Position numbers and translations under genes: made by a program. Below, one piece after another: positions 57,481 to 64,000 of a stretch of DNA of 64,000 nucleotides (position 1 is its first letter; every line of letters starts with the position of its first letter). The DNA comes from Phocaeicola sartorii JCM 17136 = DSM 21941 (GTDB lineage: Bacteria; Bacteroidota; Bacteroidia; Bacteroidales; Bacteroidaceae): the NCBI RefSeq assembly GCF_000614185.1, contig NZ_BAKM01000011.1, forward strand, positions 1 through 64,000, read 5' to 3'. Under the pieces are notes generated by a model that saw only the letters and a program-made list of their open reading frames with translations, did no database searches and had not been told where the DNA came from.

Positions 57481-57488
57481 CAAAGATA
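57481..57488 (-). promoter_or_regulatory. -7 promoter element (TATCTTTG)
   Basis: Minus-strand TATCTTTG, 23 bp before the LysO N-terminal gene. It gives this pair its own promoter, separate from susCD. Confidence 0.6.
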
Positions 57489-57569
57489 CTTGTTTTTAGA
57501 TTACAAGGCGGTATCACCGTAGCGAAAACCGCCTTGTTGCCTAATTATATCTAACCAAAAAGAGAATAT

Positions 57570-59104
57570 TTATTTTAAGGCATCATTTGCATTCAACTCT
57601 GTAAGAGGAGTGGGATAGAATGAATTCTTTTCTTCATTGAATGTACGTCCTACCTCTTCCAGTGCTGATTTAAGTTTGCCCCAACGGCGGAGGTCATACC
57701 AGCGCCAGTTCTCCAATGGGAATTCAAGCATACGTTCGTGTTCTATCTGGCTGCGTACTGCTTCTTGTGAAGTCCCTGTCATGGGCGGCATATCTCCATG
57801 GATTTCTCTGATTTGATTAATCAGAGGAATGGCTTGTTCCGGATGTCCTTGTTCGTTCAGTACCTCGGCTTTCATCAGCAGCACATTGGCATAGCGCATC
57901 AGAGGCACATTGATGGCGCACCGGTTGTTGGAAAGTGCCTCATAGTCAGTAGGCATGAATTTTCGGAAAGCCGGACGGTTATAAGGAATATAATTCCCGT
58001 TTTCGTCTTCATTGGAGAACCAGTCATTATATTCATACCCGTACACACGTCCGCTTCCATCATTATAATAGTCACACTGGAAGAATATGGTTTCATATAA
58101 GCGTGAATCATAGCGTCCTGTTGTGGCGTTTTCTCCTTCTTTCATGTATTCATTCATCAGCTTTTGGCTTGGCAGAATCTCGTCCCATCCCCATAATTCT
58201 GAAACTCCGATCCAACGATGAAGCTGAGTGCGGTAGCTTGCGCCGTTGGCGGTACTCATAGATGTCTGGAGTTCGAAGATAGATTCTTTGCTGTTTTTAT
58301 TGCTGGCATCAAACATGCTTGCAAATTGTTTCACAAGCTCATATCCCTGGACTTTGTTCAAGGCTTCCAAAGCTGCGGCTAAATATTCCGTTTTCTTTTC
58401 GGGTTGTTCGTATGCACAGGTCAGGTAAGCAAATCCCAGATAAGCATTGGCAGCTCCACAAGTTGCGCGGCCTATGTTGTCTGCATCGTATGATGCGGGC
58501 AAAGCGGTAGCGGTTTTAAAATCTTCAATGATGAAATTCCAAGCATCCTCACGTGAAGACAGAGGTTTGCTCAGGTCTGCCTGGTTGGTAATATACTTAT
58601 CACGGATAATGATTTCTTTCCAGTTCAAGATTAGTTTCAAGTGATAATAAGCACGTAAGAAGTGTGCTTCGTTAACAATCTGTGTGCGGATGACCGGATT
58701 TATACTTTCATCAGGTATTTCTGCAACTTTTTCTATCACTTGGTTGGCAAAACTGGCGCCTTTATAGTTATTTGACCAGTAACTGCTGAACTGAGAGTTG
58801 CCGTTGGTATAAGTAAAATTATAGAGCTCTACCCAGTTGGGATAGTTGCGGGCGTCATTTCCCATTTCAACAATATCTTCCCGGTAAGCTTCTACCGGCC
58901 ATTTTACTTCCGCGAATTCCCAAGTGTCGATATAATATTCCAATTGTGAATAGGCGGCCGATATGCCTGCTTCCGCATCCGACTGGTCACGCCAGAAACT
59001 TTCGGAAGTCAGCTGGTCAGGAGAACTGACGGTCAAATAGTCTTCGCAAGACTGATAAACAGTGATGCAAAACAAATACTTGCAATATGTATTAATTTCT
59101 TCAT
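57570..59104 (-). CDS. RagB/SusD family nutrient-uptake lipoprotein, frameshifted at the signal peptide
   Basis: About 511 residues. The lipobox cysteine is in QSCEDYL, and the body is typical SusD (SESFWRDQSDAEAGISAAY, NEAHFLRAYYHLKL, RYANVLLMKAEVLNE, NWRWYDLRRWG). The signal peptide (ATG at 59104, MKKLIHIASICFASLFIS) is out of frame with it; a two-base deficit (or one extra base) lies between about 59044 and 59075. Binds glycans at the cell surface with SusC. Confidence 0.92.
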
Positions 59105-59125
59105 ATTCGTATAGATTTAATTAGA

Positions 59126-62100
59126 TTAGAATGAAAGTTGGGCTCCTATTGTAAAGGAACGGGTAAACGGATAAATCAATTTGTCAATTCCGGTATTCAA
59201 GACACTGGCACGTGAGAATTCAGGATCGATTCCGTCGTATCCGGTGATGGTGAACAGATTCTCGCCACTTACGTAGAAACGTAGTTTTTCGATGAGTACT
59301 TTTTGCAATAAGCCTTTAGGAAGCGTATATCCTAGTTGCAACTGACGCAGACGTACAAAATCGCCTTTTTCGAGGAAGCGGTCGGATTCCTTCATGTTAC
59401 CATTGGGGTCATTGTAGATGGCACGTGGCACGTCTGTGTTTGTATGTTCAGGAGTCCATGCGCTCAAAGATGATTGCAGGAAGTTGGAACCGGAATTCAT
59501 CCCTTCGTAGAAATACTTGTTACCATTGTAGATTTTGTGTCCCCATGCGCTACCTATTACCATAGAAAGATCGAATCCTTTATAATATGCAGAGAAGTTG
59601 AGGTTGACTTCAAGTTTTGGAATACCAGAGCCACAGTATTCTTTATCGTTCTCATCGATGCTTCCATCACCGTTGCTGTCTATGAATTTAATGTCGCCGG
59701 CATCTGCATAAGGTTGATAAGCTTCTCCATTTGCGTTTACATAGTTCTTCGCTTCTTCATTACTTTGGAAAATGCCGCCGGTTTTATAAAGATAGAATGC
59801 TCCGATAGGCTTGCCTACGCGGGTTTGAGTAGGGAAGTGTTCTGTCCCGTACTTCAATCCTTCACCATAAAGCACTTGGTTGTCATCGGCCAAAGCCACA
59901 ACTTTATTGTTGGTGGTACTGAAGTTTAATCCGATATTGTAATCCAGATCGCCCTTGCGGTCGTTCCAGTTCACCTCGAATTCAAAACCTGTATTGCGAA
60001 TCTTGCCGACATTCAGAATAGGATTGGCTAAACCTGCTGAGGGAGGAAGTGCTTTTGTGATCAATAATTCTTCGGTTTGATTATGATAATAATTTAGCGC
60101 ACCGGTTAGTTTGTTATTGAACATTCCAAAATCAACACCTATATTCTTTGTATCTGTAGTTTCCCATTTTAGAGAACGGTTTTCCAGCCCGCGGGCAATA
60201 CTTCCGGCCCACGCATTGTCGCCGTTACCTTTTACGTAACCTTGGTACATGGTGTTGTAAGTACTGATCAAGGCTTGGAAGTCATAGTATCCTAATGCAT
60301 TTTCATTACCTAAACGTCCCCAGCTGGCACGTAGTTTTAAATTGTTTAAGAATATATCTTTGGGAAAGAAGGACTCTTCGCTGATTCTCCATCCGAGAGC
60401 GATGGACGGGAAACATCCCCAACGGTTGTCAGCGCCAAATTTAGAGGATCCGTCATATCGGACGGTAGCCTGTAGCAAGTATCGGTCATTGTAGTTATAA
60501 TTTAAACGTCCGAAGAAAGAAGCGCGATTGTATTCCCATTTTGTACCGTCACCATCGAATGTACCTCCTGCTCCGGCACCGATAGTAGAAAAACTAGGGT
60601 CTAAAAAGCCACCGGGAGTTTCACCGATTACCAGGTTTCCGTCTTCTACTTTATACACTGTTGTTTTACCTTCCACACCAACGGAATTCCAAGTGTACTT
60701 CCGTGCAGTAATGGATGTACCAGCCATGGCATTGATGCTATGTTTTCCGAATTCTTTATTAAAATTCAATACGTTGTCCCATACATGTTCTTCCCAGTAG
60801 GCTGTTGTTTCACTGTGATAGGGGTAGTCGCGTTTGGCTTTTTCGTCCGCAACGTATGCGGGGGTATGATAGGTCTGACGTTCATGTTCTCCACGATAAG
60901 CGTAACTTGTTTTGAAACTTAACCATTTTGTGAAGTTCATGGTTAATGCAATGTTAGCTGTTGTGTGGTATTTCTTATCTGTAGATTTTTCATAATATTG
61001 GTCTGCCATGACGTTACGGTTATTAGGCAGTCCGTCAAAGTTGGTCAAGCCGAATCCGTATTCATTGTTTTCATCGTAGATGGGTACCAATGGAGTGATC
61101 ATGTACATTTCTTTTAAAGAATATTCAGGTTGTTTGCTGTCTGTGAATTTGAAGGCTAGGTTGGCATCAATATCAAAGATATATTTGCTCATGTGTACCT
61201 TCAGGCGGGCATTGTCCTGACGGTAATCGTTGCCTAAGAAAATACCTTTTTCATCGGATGATTATACGACACGGAGTATTGTGCGTTTTCGCTACCGCCT
61301 CTGGCGCTGAACATATAGTTTTGCGCCAGTCCGCTACGTAGCATCGCGTCTTGCCAGTCTGTGTCTATACCGGTATTGTTCGTGATGTATGCGGGCAGAT
61401 CAATCAGTTTGTCTTTCCATGCCCCATTGTTTCTGGGGTCATATAAATCTTTATGGTTGGCCACATGGGAGTTCCAGTTCTCGTACATTTGCTTATGCAT
61501 TGCTTTGTACTCTTCTGCATTGAGTAGTTCCAGTTTCTTTGAAACGTCAGTGAAACTTACATAAGTACTGAAATCAATCTTCATGTCACCCTTTTTACCG
61601 TTTTTGGTAGTGACGATGATAACACCGTTTGCAGCAACCGAACCATAGATTGCAGCGGCTGCGCCATCTTTCAGTACTTCCATAGACTGGATGTCTTGCG
61701 GATTTACATTTTCAATATCACCGGGAAAACCGTCAATGATATAAAGAGGCTGGTTGTCACCGAAAGTTTTGACACCACGGATTTTTACCTGTACACCTGC
61801 ACCTGCATTACCACCGGCTTTCATGATGTTCACACCGGCAATTTTACCTTGTAATGCCTCTGCGGGATTGGTTGTGGTACGTTTTACCAGTTCGTCTACA
61901 TCTACAGAAGAAATGGCACCGGTCATATCACTTTTCTTCATGGTACCATAGCCGACCACTACAACTTCATCCAGCATTTCGGTATCTTCCTTCAATGTCA
62001 CCCGGATATTGTTTTTTCCGTTTACAGGGATTTCTTGTGTTGCATATCCCACATAAGAAATAATGATAGTGGCTTTGGGAGACACGCTTAATGCGAAGTT

Positions 62101-62295
62101 ACCGTCAAAGTCCGTGATAACTCCATTGGTTGTGCCTTTTTCTACTACACTGGCACCAATGATGGGGTCGTTGGAGGCATCGGTTACCAGACCGGTCAGT
62201 TGGATAGTCTGTGCAAACGCACCGAAAGGAGTCATAAAAGCTAAGAGCAGAACCAGTAGCATGATTCTTTCCTTGAAATAGTTCTTTTTACTCAT
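59126..62295 (-). CDS. SusC/RagA family TonB-linked outer-membrane protein, frameshifted
   Basis: About 1057 residues. Signal peptide to AFAQ, CarboxypepD-type domain (LTGLVTDASNDPIIGASVV), the SusC box DEVVVVGYGTMKKSDMTGAI, plug and barrel ending FTIGAQLSF. The frame breaks at 61258 (one A on the plus strand missing); NHSDEKGIFLGNDYRQD is restored. Imports oligosaccharides with the SusD protein that follows after 21 bp. Confidence 0.94.
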
Positions 62296-62519
62296 GTGAA
62301 TAAATTTTAAGGTTAATAATTGTTTTTCACACCGCTAAATAATGAGTTGTATGTGCGAATTCCTAATTATTATGTCCTACAAATGAACTACAACGAAAGA
62401 AATATTCTCCTTTTTTTATCTACAATAAAAAAATATAATACTTTGTTACTCAATGGGATAACGTAAAAGATGATGTCTACAAATCTCTGTTTGATAAAAG
62501 CAATAAAAATATAGGTTCT

Positions 62520-64000
62520 TTAAATGTTTTGCAAGTAGTCTGTTAAATCCTCTTCTGAAGACAAGTTCAGGGATTTGCGTAGTCGGTAGCGGTTCATATT
62601 GATTGTTTTGGGAACATTGCCCGTGAGCATTGAGATTTCTTTGGTAGAAAGATTGACCCGTAACAGTGTAGCCAGATATTTTTCACCTTGTGTCAAATTG
62701 GGATGCCGTTCGGATAACCGCTGAAGGAACTCCTGATTCTTTTCTTCCACATTCATCAATAAGGTGCTGTTGCTCTTGTCTCCATTCTGATATTGGCTGA
62801 TAAAGGCATTGACTTTCTTCAAATGAGGGATCAGTGTCTGCTGGTCCATTTTGTATCCTTGCTTTATCATTTCTCTGATTTTCTCTAGCAATTCATTACG
62901 GCTATGCAGGAATACGGCGAAGCTGGTTGCTTCCTGCCGGCTGTTGTCCAAGGCATTTTGTACGGACTTCAGCTCCAGTTCCTGTTGGCGTACTTTAAGT
63001 TCAGCCAGTTCATGCTCTGACTGCTCCAGATTATAGCGGGCTACCATTAGCTGCATGTTCTTTTTGCGTTTATACCATTTATATAGGAATATGCTGAGTA
63101 CTGCCAATGAAATGAAAACAACCATTAATATAAACAAGTTGCGTTTCAGCAATTCTATTTCGTAGGTTTGTTCCCTTATTTCCGCTTTCCTCTGTTGGTT
63201 CTGGTATCGTTTATGCGAAATTTCTTGTTCTACAATACGTAGCTTGCTTCCGCTTTGCAGATCTTTGCTCAAGGTATATAGTTGCATGAGGCATTTATAG
63301 GCATTATTATAGTCTCCAAGAGCTTCATATACCCAAGACAAATATTCATAATTGTCGCATATTAATTCCTTGGCATTGATGGAAGAGGCTACTTCGTATG
63401 CTTTTTGCAAGGCTTGCAAGGCATTGCCATATTGTTTGGCATAGAAATATTGCTTTCCCATATTATTATAATTTTCTCCCAACGACCATTGGGAGTTCAG
63501 ATTTTTGTTGATGACAATGGCTTCATTGATAAAACCTATTTTCTCATTAAAATCCCCTTCATATAACACAGGTTGTTTAAATTGGCGGCAATTCCCCGCA
63601 GATTTTTCTGGCTTCGGTTGATGGCAAGTGCTTGCCGTAAGAATTGTCCGGCCGTATTGAATTCATTCATGGAGTAGTGGATAATGCCGCGGTCGTTGTA
63701 ACATAAGGCAATGGAAACGGAATCTCCTATGGATTTAAAGATAGAGGTGGCCTTCTCGTTCATCTCAATGGCTTTATTATAGTCGGTCAATTTACAGTAA
63801 AGAGCTCCTGCCAGTGCATAAATTTGTCCGTTTAACTCCCTATTGCCCGGGGTTACATATTCCATAGCGTCATATAGGTTTTTGATACTTACATCAAAAT
63901 TGCCTAATAGTTTTTCTGCCTGGCTGTAATAGAATATTGCTTTTGCCTTTTGGTCACTCCGGCTCTCGCCGGGAAATAATTCAATGACTTTGGAAGCATA
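62520..64000 (-). CDS. TPR sensor / LuxR-like DNA-binding regulator, 5' end outside the window, frameshifted
   Basis: The visible part has N-terminal TPR helices, one membrane helix (LFILMVVFISLAVLSIFLY), a coiled coil and a C-terminal LuxR-like helix-turn-helix (LTQGEKYLATLLRVNLSTKE, VPKTINMNRYRLRKSL). The frame breaks at about 63561-63564 (one A on the plus strand missing); NLNNLCYYEGDFNEKIG is restored and the frame stays open to the edge. It lies upstream of susC on the same strand and is the likely regulator of this locus. Confidence 0.85.

Overview
The window looks like a chromosomal piece of a gut Bacteroidaceae (Bacteroides or Phocaeicola; I cannot fix the species). Reasons: many starts are preceded by the Bacteroidetes -7 element TAnnTTTG; there is a SusC/SusD pair beside glycoside hydrolases; there are GLPGLI-family, DUF4491, Rpn-type and AAA-ATPase-like/DUF1703 proteins; and the rimP-nusA-infB and sufBCDS clusters have a Bacteroidales flavour.

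Layout. 1-220: tail of an Rpn-family PD-(D/E)XK protein. 362-16696: an AT-rich accessory locus that I read as a double-glycine (GG) leader peptide system. It has three small precursor-like genes (7594-7821 minus; 12548-12670 and 12729-13007 plus), two radical SAM/SPASM maturases (6237-7520 minus; 13135-14433 plus), one C39-peptidase ABC exporter (4045-6231), a 56-residue remnant-like membrane fusion protein anchor (3854-4024), a GLPGLI protein, three outer-membrane beta-barrel proteins of the TonB-receptor type, and a histidine kinase/response regulator pair between the two arms. A second Rpn gene (17271-18185) closes the locus. This is the candidate novel system. The most striking precursor has four 10-residue repeats with CxCxC spacing; the shortest has a Trp/Tyr-rich core with an internal repeat.

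18.2-36.9 kb: core genes (DUF4491, Lrp-type regulator, CBS-domain hemolysin-like protein, NUDIX hydrolase, TPR protein plus outer-membrane protein, topA, aroK, speA, argB, an ECF sigma factor with a possible anti-sigma partner, a head-GIN-type lipoprotein, a YgjP-like metallopeptidase, an acetylxylan esterase). 36.9-39.4 kb: AAA-ATPase-like/DUF1703 protein, then a non-coding stretch with degenerate 21-22 bp tandem repeats. 39.4-51.4 kb: MFS transporter, rimP-nusA-infB behind a terminator-like leader hairpin, a palindromic repeat, cvpA-like gene and sufBCDS. 51.4-64 kb: a polysaccharide utilisation locus on the minus strand (TPR/LuxR-like regulator running off the window, SusC, SusD, a two-gene LysO-type exporter, GH2 beta-galactosidase, GH63-like hydrolase).

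An important caveat: about fifteen genes, including topA, nusA (twice), infB and sufC, carry small frameshifts, nearly all a missing base inside a short run of identical bases. Several are essential, so I treat these as consensus errors and give the joined gene spans. How the accessory genes work together (maturation inside the cell by radical SAM enzymes, leader cleavage and export by the C39 transporter, outer-membrane passage or uptake through the barrel proteins, control by the two-component system) is inference from gene families and order.
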